The translations under genes were made by a program, and so were the position numbers. 64,000 bases of DNA from Pseudoalteromonas caenipelagi (lineage in GTDB: Bacteria > Pseudomonadota > Gammaproteobacteria > Enterobacterales > Alteromonadaceae): positions 1 to 64,000 of the forward strand of contig NZ_JABBPG010000006.1 of NCBI RefSeq assembly GCF_013140855.1. The letters are read 5' to 3'. The notes beneath the pieces were generated by a model. It was not told where the DNA came from. It searched no databases and saw only the letters and a program-made list of their open reading frames with translations. The stretch's first letter is position 1, and each line of letters starts with the position of its first letter. This document shows positions 26,122-36,492 of the stretch, piece after piece.

Positions 26122-28167
26122 TTAAGCAGCACAGTTTATGCCGCTGTGGCGCAATAACGCATCCACTTGCGGCTCTCGGCCTCTAAAGCGAGTAAACAGC
26201 ACCATAGCTGACTCAGAGCCGCCTTTTTCAAGGATATGCTCCATAAACTCACGGCCGGTTTGCTCGTTAAAAATACCTTCTTCTTCAAACTTAGAAAATG
26301 CGTCTGCTGAGAGCACCGCTGCCCATTTATATGAGTAATAGCCCGCGCTATAACCACCAGCAAAAATGTGGCTAAAGCTATGTTGAAAACGGTTAAACTC
26401 AGGCGCTTTAATTACCGCTGTTTTTTCGCGTACGGCGTTTAATATGCCCTGAATATTACACTGCGTGTTTGGCTTATAATCTGCGTGAATATGAAAATCA
26501 AACAAACTAAATTCAATTTGACGCAGCATTTGCATGGCAGATTGATAGTTTTTAGCGGCCAATAATTTATCCAATAACTCTTGTGGTAACGGCTCGCCGG
26601 TTTCATAGTGACCAGATATAATGCTAAGTGCTTCTTCTTCGTAGCACCAGTTCTCTAAAAACTGACTGGGTAGCTCTACCGCATCCCAAGCAACACCATT
26701 GATGCCCGCTACAGAGGCTGCATTGACTTGCGTTAGCATATGGTGAATACCATGACCAAACTCATGGAATAAGGTGGTCACTTCGTTATGGGTAAACAAC
26801 GCAGGCTTATCGCCTACCGCTTTGTTAAAGTTACAAACCAAATAAGCCACAGGCGTTTGCAGCTGGCCGTTAGCACGCACTTTACGACCCATGCAGTCAT
26901 CCATCCAAGCGCCACCGCGCTTATTTTCACGCGCATACAAATCTAAGTAAAAATGGCCTCGCAGTTCACCTTGCTTGTCATGAATCGCAAAAAAGCGTAC
27001 GTCTGGATGATACGAATCAAACTCGTTGATTTCAGTGACTTTAATACCAAACAGGCGTTCAACGGTTTTAAATAAACCACTTAATACCCTGTTTGCAGGA
27101 AAATAAGGACGTAGCTGCTCATCAGAGACAGCATATTTAGCCTGTTTGAGCTTTTCTGAGTAGTAACCATAATCCCACGCTTCTAACTGCTCAATACCGT
27201 GTTGGCTCTTAGCAAACTCCACCAGCTCAGCCACTTCGGCTTGCGCTTGAGGCTTAGACTTTTCAGCAAGATCATTTAAAAAAGCAAATACTTGCTCTGG
27301 GGACTCGGCCATTTTTGTGGCCAGTGACTTGTGTGCATAGCTGTCAAAACCTAGCAACTGCGCTAACTCATGGCGCAGCGCAAGCTCTTCAGTCATTATC
27401 TCAGAGTTATCAAACTCATTGGCATTTGGGCCCTGATCTGAAGCTCTAGTGGCAAATGCACGATAGGCTTCTTCGCGCAGTTTGCGGTTATCCGCATAGG
27501 TCATAACGGGTAGGTATGATGGAAAATCAAGCGTAAACACCCATCCATCAAGGCCTTTTGACTCAGCAGTATGTTTAGCAAGTGCCAGCGCAGATTCAGG
27601 CAAGCCAGATAAATCAGACTCATCGGTAATGTGTTTTTGCCACGCTTGTGTAGCATCCATCACATTATTGCCAAATTTAGCGGCCAACTCAGATAAACGT
27701 ACACTGATCTGACCATAGCGCTTTTGTTTTTCTTCGCTCAAAGCAATACCCGATAACGCAAAGTCTCTTAACTCGTTATCTATGGTTGTTTGCTGCGCAA
27801 TACTCAACTGCGCAAACTCATCAGACTCTTTAATAGATTTATAAGCTTGGTATAAACCTTGATGCTGACCAACATACGTTGAATACTCTGAGAGCAATGG
27901 CAAACACTCATCATAGGCTTTACGCAGTGCATCGCAATTTACAACCGAATGCATATGAGAAACCGGCGACCACATACGAGATAGCTTATCGTCAGCTTCT
28001 TCAAGAGGAAGCACTAAATTTTGCCATGTAAATGTGTTGTTTTTTAATACTTCGTCAATGGTTTCACGACAATGAGCAATGGCTTTTTTTAATGCAGGAA
28101 CAACATGCTCCGGCTGAATTTTAGAAAATGGTGGCAGGCCTTCTAGCCCAATTAATGGGTTACTCAT
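26122..28167 (-). CDS. prlC: Oligopeptidase A (M3 metallopeptidase)
   Basis: PrlC is a cytoplasmic zinc oligopeptidase that degrades signal peptides and other short peptides. The 681-aa protein is the usual length and has the HEFGHGIHHML zinc motif near 470, with the downstream Glu ligand region in LPSQFLENWCYE. It starts with ATG at 28167. The gene is divergent from gor, with about 145 bases between them. The yhiN..rsmJ-prlC..gor arrangement matches the E. coli region. Confidence 0.96.
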   Translation of the reverse strand: MSNPLIGLEGLPPFSKIQPEHVVPALKKAIAHCRETIDEVLKNNTFTWQNLVLPLEEADDKLSRMWSPVSHMHSVVNCDALRKAYDECLPLLSEYSTYVGQHQGLYQAYKSIKESDEFAQLSIAQQTTIDNELRDFALSGIALSEEKQKRYGQISVRLSELAAKFGNNVMDATQAWQKHITDESDLSGLPESALALAKHTAESKGLDGWVFTLDFPSYLPVMTYADNRKLREEAYRAFATRASDQGPNANEFDNSEIMTEELALRHELAQLLGFDSYAHKSLATKMAESPEQVFAFLNDLAEKSKPQAQAEVAELVEFAKSQHGIEQLEAWDYGYYSEKLKQAKYAVSDEQLRPYFPANRVLSGLFKTVERLFGIKVTEINEFDSYHPDVRFFAIHDKQGELRGHFYLDLYARENKRGGAWMDDCMGRKVRANGQLQTPVAYLVCNFNKAVGDKPALFTHNEVTTLFHEFGHGIHHMLTQVNAASVAGINGVAWDAVELPSQFLENWCYEEEALSIISGHYETGEPLPQELLDKLLAAKNYQSAMQMLRQIEFSLFDFHIHADYKPNTQCNIQGILNAVREKTAVIKAPEFNRFQHSFSHIFAGGYSAGYYSYKWAAVLSADAFSKFEEEGIFNEQTGREFMEHILEKGGSESAMVLFTRFRGREPQVDALLRHSGINCAA

Positions 28168-28311
28168 AATTTTTCTCTATCGTTATTTCGGCTTATTGAG
28201 TTGAAATTGGGGCAAACGCCGCAATTACAAGTTAGACTGTTATTTTTTCCTACGTATCGAGGTCTACATTCCCAAAGCGTAGTGTATTTTTCAAGAATTT
28301 AAGAGGAAGTT

Positions 28312-29670
28312 ATGGCTCAACATTTTGATTATATTGCCATTGGCGGCGGTAGTGGTGGTATTGCATCAGCAAATCGTGCAGCAATGCGCGGTGCTAAAGT
28401 GGCTTTAATTGAAGCAAAACACATGGGCGGTACTTGTGTAAACGTAGGATGCGTGCCCAAAAAAGTAATGTGGCACGGTGCCCAAGTAGCAGAAGCCATT
28501 AAACTCTATGCGCCAGACTATGGTTTTGATGTTGAGCTAAAAAACTTTGATTGGGCAAAACTGGTTGAAAGCCGCGAAGCGTATATTGGCCGTATCCACA
28601 AAGGCTATGAAGGCTACCTTGCCAAAAATGGCGTAACCGTGATCAACGGTTTTGCCAAATTTGTTGATAACCACACCGTTGAAGTGAACGGCGAACATTA
28701 TACTGCTGATCATATCAGTATTGCCGTAGGTGGCCGCCCGAGTATTCCTAACATTCCTGGCGCTGAGTATGGCATTGACTCAAACGACTTTTTTGCACTG
28801 AATGAACAGCCTCGCCGTGTTGCGGTAATTGGCGCAGGCTATATTGCAGTTGAGTTGGCAGGTGTATTAAACAGCCTAGGCACAGAAACCCACCTGTTTG
28901 TGCGCAAACATGCCCCACTGCGTAGTTTTGACCCGCTAGTGGTAGAAACCCTAACGGAAGTCATGGAAAAAGAAGGTCCAACCCTACACACCCACGCAGT
29001 ACCAAAAGAGCTGACTAAAGAAGCCGATGGCTCTGTGACTCTACATTTAGAAAATGGCCAATCGCATAGCGTAGACCAAGTAATTTGGGCCATTGGCCGA
29101 GAGCCAGTTACCGACCTCATCAACTTAGACGCCACCGATGTACAAACCAATGAACGCGGTTTTATTAAAGTAGATGAATACCAAAACACCTCAGTCAAAG
29201 GTATTTATGCCCTTGGCGATATAATGGAAGGCGGAATTGAGCTTACGCCGGTAGCCGTTAAAGCAGGCCGCATGTTGGCAGAGCGCTTGTTTAATCCCGA
29301 GCTGCCTGATGCAAAAATGGACTACAACCTAGTACCGACCGTGGTATTTAGCCACCCGCCTATTGGCACCATAGGCCTTAGCGAGCCACAAGCCATTGAG
29401 CAATATGGTAAAGACAACATTAAAGTGTATACCTCAACCTTTGCCGCCATGTACACCGCCGTTACCCAGCACCGCCAACCATGTAAAATGAAGCTTGTGT
29501 GTGCAGGCCCAGACGAAAAAGTAGTTGGCCTACACGGCATCGGTTTTGCGGTAGATGAGATGATCCAAGGCTTCGGCGTTGCCATGAAAATGGGCGCCAC
29601 CAAAGCAGACTTTGACTCAGTAGTCGCGATACACCCGACGGGGTCTGAAGAGTTTGTCACAATGCGATAA
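28312..29670 (+). CDS. gor: Glutathione-disulfide reductase
   Basis: Gor reduces oxidised glutathione with NADPH. The 452-aa flavoprotein has the N-terminal FAD motif [10 protein letters not shown], the redox disulfide Cys42/Cys47 in [13 protein letters not shown], an NADPH-binding [11 protein letters not shown] near 173, and the C-terminal [12 protein letters not shown] with the catalytic His. AGAGGAAG precedes the ATG. It is complete. Pieces of its 3' half recur as a relic at 31393-31545 on the far side of the HEPN gene. Confidence 0.97.
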   Translation: MAQHFDYIAIGGGSGGIASANRAAMRGAKVALIEAKHMGGTCVNVGCVPKKVMWHGAQVAEAIKLYAPDYGFDVELKNFDWAKLVESREAYIGRIHKGYEGYLAKNGVTVINGFAKFVDNHTVEVNGEHYTADHISIAVGGRPSIPNIPGAEYGIDSNDFFALNEQPRRVAVIGAGYIAVELAGVLNSLGTETHLFVRKHAPLRSFDPLVVETLTEVMEKEGPTLHTHAVPKELTKEADGSVTLHLENGQSHSVDQVIWAIGREPVTDLINLDATDVQTNERGFIKVDEYQNTSVKGIYALGDIMEGGIELTPVAVKAGRMLAERLFNPELPDAKMDYNLVPTVVFSHPPIGTIGLSEPQAIEQYGKDNIKVYTSTFAAMYTAVTQHRQPCKMKLVCAGPDEKVVGLHGIGFAVDEMIQGFGVAMKMGATKADFDSVVAIHPTGSEEFVTMR

Positions 29671-29737
29671 GTAACACCAAGCGGCCATATTTAAAGTGTT
29701 GATATGGCCATTTCATTAAATTCATTGCTCAATCACT

Positions 29738-31091
29738 ATGACTACATTCACCACACACCACAAACTCATAAACCCACCAGCTTTATTGAAAGTACTCAGA
29801 GGACTTGAGCGCATTCGTACTAAAAGCGAGGAAACGTTCATCAAAGAAATTGAACTTCTTAAAGCAAAAAATGATGAAGATTCGATAGAGAGGCTCAATT
29901 TCTTGGGAGCACTGTTTAATGAGCAAGATTACTCATCCCAAGAAATAAATGAACTGTTATGGCTTTTTGAACTTGAGCAAAACCCACAACTTATCAAAGT
30001 AATAAACTTAGAGCCTTTATTAGTCAACAATTTTTCGGAGTATGAACTAGCGCCGCTTATCAAGGCAGTGGCTGAGGAAGTTAACTACAAATACGACACT
30101 ATTTTTATAGAGCGCTTTGAGCAAAAAGTTGCTTATCTACTACAAGATTCAGTTCATACCATTCTCGCACCCATCTTGTTTAAGTGGGAAAGCCTATTTC
30201 CTAAGAGCTTGTGCTACATTGAAGAAGAGTTGCAACAAGGCAACATTCAGCTGTCCGATAATTTTGTGCTTATCCCCGCACAAAGTGATCAAACTGCATT
30301 AGTAAAAGCGACCGATATTAAGCCAATCAGTCAAGAGCGCTTTGAACACTACCAAAGAACGAGCGGAGACGCCTTAACTAAATACGACATTCTAAAATTT
30401 GAGGTACAGTGTTATAGCGACAGAGATTGGGAGCTCGCAGTCCAAAAACTCAATTGGTTTATTTGGGTGTTTGACTTTTTTATGACGTATCACAATTTAC
30501 AAGCCACGCTGTTGCCCAACAACACAAAGCGCTCGCCCATAAAGCATATTTTTTCAGTGAAAGGAGAGCACATTTTAAGGCACCCACTCAATACCAGTAA
30601 TGTATTTCCTTTTCACAAGTCTTCAGATAATTTTTCTGTATTAACGACTGACCCTTTATTTAGTTTCATGTTAGACCGCTATGAAAAAGAGGAGTGTGAG
30701 ATCCGTGGAAAGTTTTTTAATGGCTTACACTTTTTTTCTAAAGCTTTGAGAGAAGATGACGACATTCAAAATGTTTCTATGCTTCGTATTTGCCATCGAA
30801 GCAATTTGCAGTGTGAGTGACAAAAGAATTGTCGAGGGTTTAGCTAACTTTGTTTCCACCATAGACATGCCGTCACCAGCCGCCAAGCAGATGAAAAGCA
30901 TATACAAAATACGTTCTAAAATAGTTCACCATGGTCAAACTTTTGTCGCTAGGAATGACATTAAACTAGCACAAATGCTCTCGCAGTCAGCCATTTACAA
31001 AGCAATGCACATTTATGACAAGCTTGTTCAAAAAAGTGGATCATTAAAGCGGAAAGACTGGAGCGATGCAGTACAAACTGGAGTCACTTAA
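29738..31091 (+). pseudogene. ApeA-like HEPN-domain protein gene with frameshift
   Basis: Two overlapping frames read as one protein if a one-base shift near 30771-30778 is corrected. The first (29738-30820, 360 aa) is helical and ends after DDDIQN; the second continues FLCFVFAIEAICSVSDKRI and ends at 31091. The C-terminal part resembles ApeA-like HEPN domains and has RSKIVHHG, an R-x4-H motif of HEPN RNases. HEPN proteins of this type often occur in antiviral or toxin systems. The join would give about 450 aa. The shift may be a real mutation, a sequencing error, or a recoding site; the flanking bases (CAAAATGTTTC) are not a classic slippery heptamer. It lies just after gor and before a gor relic, so it seems inserted. 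Confidence 0.65.
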
Positions 31092-31715
31092 ATTGCCGTT
31101 AAAAACCGTATTTTGATGTTATTCCATTGGCTTGATTGAAAAAGCCAGTGGACTTACCATACCAAACGTTTGCTAAGCTGCACTCCCTACACTGCTCCGA
31201 CATTTCAGTCTCAACTTAGTTGTTAAAAATGATAAAATTTTAAAACGCCTTCGTGAAATACCAAATAATTATCATTTTGAATGAATATGTATTTTGCCAT
31301 TTTATATCTATTATCAACGACCGTTAACGCTGCCAATTTTCAAGTTTTTGATATACTCACCTCAAAAATAATGACTGATACACCTAACATAAAAAATGAC
31401 CAATAGCATAGCGTAGACCAAATGATTAGGGCCATTGCCCGGTAGCCGTTAAAGCAGGCCGCATGTTGGCAGAGCTCTTGTTTAATCCTGAATTACATTC
31501 CGACATAGTCGCGCTTTACCCACAAAAATGCGCCATTTCGTAAAACGGTTAAACGTCGGATGGCGTTTCGCTTATGCCGACCTACCGCGCTGATAGTTGT
31601 TCGAAAAAGCCCCCTCACCTTTTTACGTTCAGTTCCACAAATGGCGCGTAGCTGTGGTTACTTGCCTTTATCATTCACTCCAACAAATAGGTTTTAATGA
31701 ATGATAGGAAAAATA
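31092..31715. other. Gene-poor region with gor relic
   Basis: This stretch contains the gor relic at 31393-31545 and, just before it, a 41-codon frame at 31281-31406. That frame starts with a signal-peptide-like sequence (MNMYFAILYLLSTTVNAANF) and ends inside the relic, so it may be the cut N-terminus of an exported protein. Nothing else is recognisable. Confidence 0.5.
31393..31545 (+). pseudogene. Three-piece relic of gor 3' half
   Basis: Three segments in the same order and orientation as gor match it: 31393-31439 matches 29051-29098, 31439-31495 matches 29248-29307 (nearly identical, including GTAGCCGTTAAAGCAGG), and about 31500-31545 weakly matches 29615-29670. The sequence between them is missing. 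It therefore looks like a duplicate gor 3' end reduced by internal deletions. Confidence 0.75.
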
Positions 31716-32480
31716 ATGACTTTTAAAGACTTACACACTCAAACACATCCGTTGCTGCTTGGTAATGTGTGGGATGTGCCCAGTGCACAAATAGCCGAAC
31801 AATTGGGGTTTGCAGCAATTGGTACATCCAGTGCAGCGATTGCAAATATGCTGGGAAAACAAGACGGTGAAGCGCTGCGCTTTGATGAGTTGCTTATCAT
31901 CGTGACAGCCATTGCTCAGCACTCAAACTTACCTTTAAGCGTTGATATTGAAGCGGGTTATGCGGATTCGCCTCTAGAGGTTGCTAATAACATCATTAAG
32001 TTGGCTAAGCTGGGTGTAGTGGGCATTAATATTGAAGATAGCACGGTAGTAAACGGCCAACGAACACTGGTTGATGCAGAAGAGTTTGCACGCAAGCTCA
32101 TCGCAATTAAGGCGCAGCTAACAGAGGCACAAGTCGACCTATTTATTAATGTGCGCAGCGATACTTATTTGCTTGGTGTTGAAAAACCGCTTGAAGCGAG
32201 TTTGCAAAGGGCTGCGCTTTATCAAGATGCAGGGGCCGATGGGTTGTTTTTGCCGTGCTTACATTTAGCCTGCGATATTCAAATAATAACAAGCGCAACA
32301 ACGCTGCCAATTAATGTTATGTGCGTGCCCGAGTTGCTTGACTTTGCTACGTTAAAAACCCTTGGCGTAAAGCGCATCAGTATGGGTAACTTTGTTCATC
32401 AAGCCATGCTGAGCTCGCTGAAAGCAATTTTAACCGCCATCACCACGTCTGGCGCTTTTGCTCCGCTGTTTGATATTTAG
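31716..32480 (+). CDS. Isocitrate lyase/PEP mutase-family protein
   Basis: This 254-aa protein belongs to the PEP mutase/isocitrate lyase superfamily, whose members cleave or rearrange alpha-hydroxy or phosphonate substrates with Mg2+. Visible features are GNVWDVPSAQIAEQLGF near the start, the metal-site-like DIEAGYAD, GINIEDS and the NVRSDTYLLG block. The usual catalytic loop Cys (KKCGH) of isocitrate lyase is not present. I chose the ATG at 31716, six bases after AGGA, over one 15 bases upstream. The neighbours do not indicate a pathway and the substrate is unknown. Confidence 0.82.
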   Translation: MTFKDLHTQTHPLLLGNVWDVPSAQIAEQLGFAAIGTSSAAIANMLGKQDGEALRFDELLIIVTAIAQHSNLPLSVDIEAGYADSPLEVANNIIKLAKLGVVGINIEDSTVVNGQRTLVDAEEFARKLIAIKAQLTEAQVDLFINVRSDTYLLGVEKPLEASLQRAALYQDAGADGLFLPCLHLACDIQIITSATTLPINVMCVPELLDFATLKTLGVKRISMGNFVHQAMLSSLKAILTAITTSGAFAPLFDI

Positions 32481-32614
32481 GCACAAAACAACATTGTAAA
32501 ACCAACTTTCCTCATGTAAGTTACCAAAAAAAATGACTAATCAGAGTTAGTACGCATAAGCCATGGGTACTTTACTTAAAAGCCAATGCCGTGAAAGCGA
32601 AAAAGAAGTAACGC

Positions 32615-33175
32615 GTGAATAACACCAAAGTGATCGCAATCAGTGGGATGTCGGGTTCGGGCAAAACCACTCAGGTAAAACAATTAGCTCGTCTATTTGA
32701 TTGCCCATATTTATTGTTTGATGATTATTCAAACGAGTGCACTTATCCATGTGACATGGCGCAGTGGCTACGTGAGGGTACCAACGTATCTTTGATTAGC
32801 TCACCTGGTTTTGTTAATGCGCTACAACACTTAGTTGCGAGCAGTAGCCGCCCATTTGTGTTTGTGGAAGAGCCATTTGGTAAAGAGCGAGAGGCAACAC
32901 GCACGCTCATCGATACTGTGATTTTATTAGATACACCCGCAGAGATATGCTTATCTCGAGTGATTAAAAGGCATATCGCCCATAATCACGCCAACGCTGC
33001 AACGTCTATTAATAAATATCTTGCTCAATACGACAGCCATTACAGAGAAATTTATATATCTGTAGTCAACCAAGTACGACAAAACGCTGATTTAGTTGTG
33101 AAAGACGTGATATCAATTGCAGACACAACACAATTCATCAGTGCTTGCTTAAGTAATAAATATTCAACAATTTAA
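32615..33175 (+). CDS. Small P-loop NTPase/kinase-like protein
   Basis: This 186-aa protein starts with a perfect Walker A (SGMSGSGKTTQVKQLA), followed by LLFDDYSNE, a segment typical of uridine kinase-like or adenylylsulfate kinase-like P-loop folds, and a lid-like RVIKRH near 122. The size suggests a nucleoside or small-molecule kinase. The start is GTG at 32615. It is 130 bases after the PEP mutase-like gene and upstream of the esterase gene. Substrate unknown. Confidence 0.72.
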   Translation: MNNTKVIAISGMSGSGKTTQVKQLARLFDCPYLLFDDYSNECTYPCDMAQWLREGTNVSLISSPGFVNALQHLVASSSRPFVFVEEPFGKEREATRTLIDTVILLDTPAEICLSRVIKRHIAHNHANAATSINKYLAQYDSHYREIYISVVNQVRQNADLVVKDVISIADTTQFISACLSNKYSTI

Positions 33176-33200
33176 ATAATAACAAAAAGGAATATTCATT

Positions 33201-34001
33201 TTGAAACTACTGTTTTTAGTGCTGTTAACTTTAAGCACCTTTGCTAGCCACGGCGCTAACTTCTCAAAAGTAGACTTACCAAGCTCGCAATTTATGAGCG
33301 CACCACCGGAAATAACAATCGCCCTGCCCGCGTCGTACAAACAAGATAAGTCTAAACACTACCCGGTTTTATATCTTTTAGATGCCAAGCTCAATGACGA
33401 GTTGGTATTTGGCATGCTGCAAAGGCTGCATAGTTCAAACGGCGCTAACGAGCATATTATCGTGGGTATCGAAAGCCATGATAGGCTTAACGACTTTGCG
33501 CCTACCATCAACAAAGACCCTCGTGGACCCGTTGGCGCTGGAGGCGGGGCCGATAAACTGCTCGATTTTATACAGTCTGAGCTTATGCCTACAATCAATA
33601 AAAACTACCGAACCAAGTCGCACAACGTGATTGCAGGCCACTCTATTGCGGGCTTATTGGTGATGCACAGCTTTCACGCGCGCCCACACCTTTTTCAAGG
33701 TCATTTAGCATTTAGCCCCGCGGTTTGGTGGGGAGCAAGAGAAACCGCCAACGCAGCAAAGCAATACATGCACTCAAACAAAAAAGTAGGCAATTTTTTA
33801 TATATGACTATCGGCAGCGAAGGCGGCGAGATGCGCCAAGTGTACGATAACTTATCACAAACAATTTTAAGAAACCGCTCGACCGATTTAGTGGTTCAGT
33901 TAGATACGTTCAATGATGAAGGCCACGACTTTACCATGGCTGCGGGTTTGTATAATGCGCTAAGAGCGCTGCACCTATATCAGCAAAATAATCGCCTCTA
34001 A
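33201..34001 (+). CDS. Exported alpha/beta-hydrolase (esterase D/IroE-like)
   Basis: The 266-aa product has a signal peptide (MKLLFLVLLTLSTFASHGA) and an alpha/beta-hydrolase fold of the putative esterase family that includes IroE and BesA. The nucleophile elbow is AGHSIAGLLV (GxSxG with Ser near 149) and the catalytic His lies in DEGHDFTMAAG near 240. Such enzymes cleave acyl esters or siderophore lactones; no siderophore genes are nearby. The start appears to be TTG at 33201, with AAGGA 11 bases upstream. Confidence 0.85.
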   Translation: MKLLFLVLLTLSTFASHGANFSKVDLPSSQFMSAPPEITIALPASYKQDKSKHYPVLYLLDAKLNDELVFGMLQRLHSSNGANEHIIVGIESHDRLNDFAPTINKDPRGPVGAGGGADKLLDFIQSELMPTINKNYRTKSHNVIAGHSIAGLLVMHSFHARPHLFQGHLAFSPAVWWGARETANAAKQYMHSNKKVGNFLYMTIGSEGGEMRQVYDNLSQTILRNRSTDLVVQLDTFNDEGHDFTMAAGLYNALRALHLYQQNNRL

Positions 34002-34055
34002 AATACGCGTAATACACTGAGCTGAAGGGTTAACTTCAGCTAAGTTGTTACCCTT

Positions 34056-34427
34056 TTAGCCTAAGCGATACTGCGCTTGCCCGCCTTCAGTTGAGCTAAA
34101 CTCACCTTGTGCATTTAGCCAATCATTGGGCGAGCTTGCTATCACTGTAAACTGGCTACTGGCAACGCCTGCCACAAACTGCCCGGTGTGCATTAAAGTG
34201 AGTTGATAGGACGTGCCGTTAATGCTGCCCTCTAGCATTTCAAAACCAGTAAAATGCGCATCGCCCTTGTCGTTGTATTTTAATTGATATTTAAGCGTGC
34301 TCTGACCCTGAATATCACCACTGTAGCTTTGCTTTACCAACGCCGTTTTTAAACCTGTCTGCTGTGCAAAGTCTGTATCGGGTATTTCTTGCCACTGTTG
34401 TATTTGTAGAGTGCCTGTTAATGTCAT
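34056..34427 (-). CDS. DUF3224-family protein
   Basis: This 123-aa protein has the beta-rich pattern of DUF3224, a small barrel related to allene oxide cyclase-like folds: a start with MTLTGTLQIQQWQE, then YSGDIQGQSTLKYQL, and FTGFEMLEGSINGTS. No function is established. A strong GGAGG site precedes the ATG. It is divergent from the AraC-family regulator with about 90 bases between, so that regulator may control it. Confidence 0.82.
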   Translation of the reverse strand: MTLTGTLQIQQWQEIPDTDFAQQTGLKTALVKQSYSGDIQGQSTLKYQLKYNDKGDAHFTGFEMLEGSINGTSYQLTLMHTGQFVAGVASSQFTVIASSPNDWLNAQGEFSSTEGGQAQYRLG

Positions 34428-34516
34428 AATGCCTCCGAATGTGTCTTATCAATTAACCTTAACATTATCACCCTCTTCGCTTAGAGTATTGTAAAAACAC
34501 GCCAGCAGAAATTATT

Positions 34517-35320
34517 GTGCAACAGTCTATTGTAGTTAACAAAACTAACATTACAGGGGTGATGCATCATACTCATAGTCAGCAATTTTATGAACTAAGA
34601 CGCTATGTGCCTAGCGACGAGTTAGCGCATCTGGTAGAGCAGTTTTGGATAGTTGATTGGGCTTTACCCAAGGGGAAATTTCACGTTCAGCACAACCTGC
34701 CAGATCCCAATTTGCACCTCGTCTTAGATAACAATACGCTGTCGTTACTTGGTCCCATAAGCAAATCTTACAAATACACCATGCGTGGAGCCGGTCGGGT
34801 TATCGGCGTAAAGTTTGCACTTGCAGCAAATTTGTCAAAACACGGTATTGCCCCCCACCAATGTGTAGACAAACGCATTCTAGCGCGAGAAAAATTTGCG
34901 TTTGCAGCGCAGTTAACTCAACAGCTTATCGATGCAGATGATGATAACAGTATTGTAAACGCCCTAAGAGACGCTGTTAAACCTTTGTGTTTAGAGCGCA
35001 CCGAGGCCCAACTAAGCATACAGCAGCTTGTAGCAATAATAAAAAACACCCCTGAAGTGACGCAAGTTGAGCAACTATCACAACGCTGTGGTATGTCGAT
35101 ACGCACACTGCAAAGACACTTTAAAGCGCACATTGGATTAAGCCCTAAGTGGCTAATTAGAAAGTATCGAATGCATCAAGTGTTAGCGTTATTAGAATCA
35201 CAAACTAAGTCACTGACTGAGGTAGCAATGTGGTTGGGTTACACCGATCAAGCGCACTTTATTAAAGATTTTAAGCATTTTACGGGCGTAACACCCGCAG
35301 CTTATAGCCACGAGTGCTAG
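34517..35320 (+). CDS. AraC-family transcriptional regulator
   Basis: The 267-aa protein has an N-terminal sensing domain of the DUF6597/HxxPDPxxHLVL type (HNLPDPNLHLVLDNN near 55) and a C-terminal AraC DNA-binding domain with both helix-turn-helix units (VEQLSQRCGMSIRTLQRHF and TEVAMWLGYTDQAHFIKDF) and the closing FTGVTPAAYS. The start may be GTG at 34517 or the ATG at 34562. It is divergent from the DUF3224 gene and its last codons overlap the convergent GGDEF gene by 4 bases. Confidence 0.92.
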   Translation: MQQSIVVNKTNITGVMHHTHSQQFYELRRYVPSDELAHLVEQFWIVDWALPKGKFHVQHNLPDPNLHLVLDNNTLSLLGPISKSYKYTMRGAGRVIGVKFALAANLSKHGIAPHQCVDKRILAREKFAFAAQLTQQLIDADDDNSIVNALRDAVKPLCLERTEAQLSIQQLVAIIKNTPEVTQVEQLSQRCGMSIRTLQRHFKAHIGLSPKWLIRKYRMHQVLALLESQTKSLTEVAMWLGYTDQAHFIKDFKHFTGVTPAAYSHEC

Positions 35321-36357
35321 TACACCACCACGCAATTTCTGCCTTTTGCTTTGGCGTCGTACACTGCGTGGTCCGCTTCTTTTAAAGACTGGCTAAATGG
35401 TTTTGCTAAATTAACTTCACCCACCCCGCAACTGACCGTCACTTGAATATGATGAGTACCGCTTTCAATTATATGTTTTTCAACATGCCGTCGCAGGCGC
35501 TCTGCTACTTCCACCGCGCCCTCTACAGAAGTGTTCGGGAGTAAAATAATAAACTCTTCACCACCTAAGCGACATAGGCAGTCTTCTGTTCTCAGTGCTT
35601 GTAAACATTGCTGTGAAAATGCGCGTAACACCACATCACCAATTTCATGACCATAGCTATCATTAATCAACTTAAAATGGTCAATATCTATCATAACCAC
35701 ACTCAGCTGCTGGCCAGAGCGAATGTGTCGGCTGATCTCACGATGCGCATAATCCATCAAATAACGACGGTTTTTTAACCCTGTAAGCGCATCTTGAAAG
35801 GCCATTTCGGTGAGTTGTTGTTGTAAAGACCACAGGTCATTAACCAGTAGTCGACGGCTACAGCAATCAGCCATCATTTCAGCGTAAGCAATTTCAGCAC
35901 TTTGCCAATATCGTTGCTCACCAGTGCCTTCAAAACACACCACACCATGTGGTATGCCATTTTTGAAAATCACGGTATCGAGCATAGTGGTAATATTATG
36001 CACATCAAGATAGCTTTCTTTGAATTCGCTGGTACGAGGATCAGTTGCAGCATCATTGGCGTCTATAGAAATACCGCTGGCGATTGCTTCGAAATAATTG
36101 GGAAACTCTTCACAAAGTAACTCAGGGTAGTCAATAACACTCTGATCATTTGGCCATTGTGTGCTTGCTACATTGATAAGTTTATTCGGTGCGGTAATGT
36201 CATCAAATAACCAAACAGACACATGTTCCACGCCAAGGGTATCTTTACCTTCATTGAGCAGATCTAACAAAAAGTTTTGGTAACTGCCCGATACATCTAA
36301 CTCTTCAGAACTCATCCGTCTTAAGCGTTGAGTTACTTCACTGAGGTCAATAAACAT
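35317..36357 (-). CDS. GAF-GGDEF diguanylate cyclase
   Basis: The 346-aa soluble protein has an N-terminal GAF-like sensor (about 20-165) and a C-terminal GGDEF domain with DALTGLKNRRYL near 190, DIDHFKLINDSYGHEIGD near 223 and the active-site motif LCRLGGEEFIILLPN near 265, so it should make cyclic di-GMP. An RxxD inhibitory site is not obvious five residues before GGEEF. It has no membrane segment. It is a single gene, convergent with the AraC gene. Confidence 0.93.
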   Translation of the reverse strand: MFIDLSEVTQRLRRMSSEELDVSGSYQNFLLDLLNEGKDTLGVEHVSVWLFDDITAPNKLINVASTQWPNDQSVIDYPELLCEEFPNYFEAIASGISIDANDAATDPRTSEFKESYLDVHNITTMLDTVIFKNGIPHGVVCFEGTGEQRYWQSAEIAYAEMMADCCSRRLLVNDLWSLQQQLTEMAFQDALTGLKNRRYLMDYAHREISRHIRSGQQLSVVMIDIDHFKLINDSYGHEIGDVVLRAFSQQCLQALRTEDCLCRLGGEEFIILLPNTSVEGAVEVAERLRRHVEKHIIESGTHHIQVTVSCGVGEVNLAKPFSQSLKEADHAVYDAKAKGRNCVVVY

Positions 36358-36492
36358 AATAAGCCACTATTTTGATAAAACATTGGTACCTGTGAGCCAT
36401 ACCCACTTCTTATTAATAATACCTAAAATAAGGAACAAGTGGGTAATAATTTATACACAAATATTTTAAAAATAGTGGCGTTTTAGTAATGG

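Noticed and set aside
29322..29660. Antisense frame of 112 codons opposite the end of gor
   Set aside because: Shadow of a well-supported gene; no ribosome binding site or family motif.
30756..30790. Programmed frameshift in the HEPN gene
   Set aside because: No clear slippery heptamer or strong downstream hairpin; a mutation or sequencing error is more likely, though not excluded.
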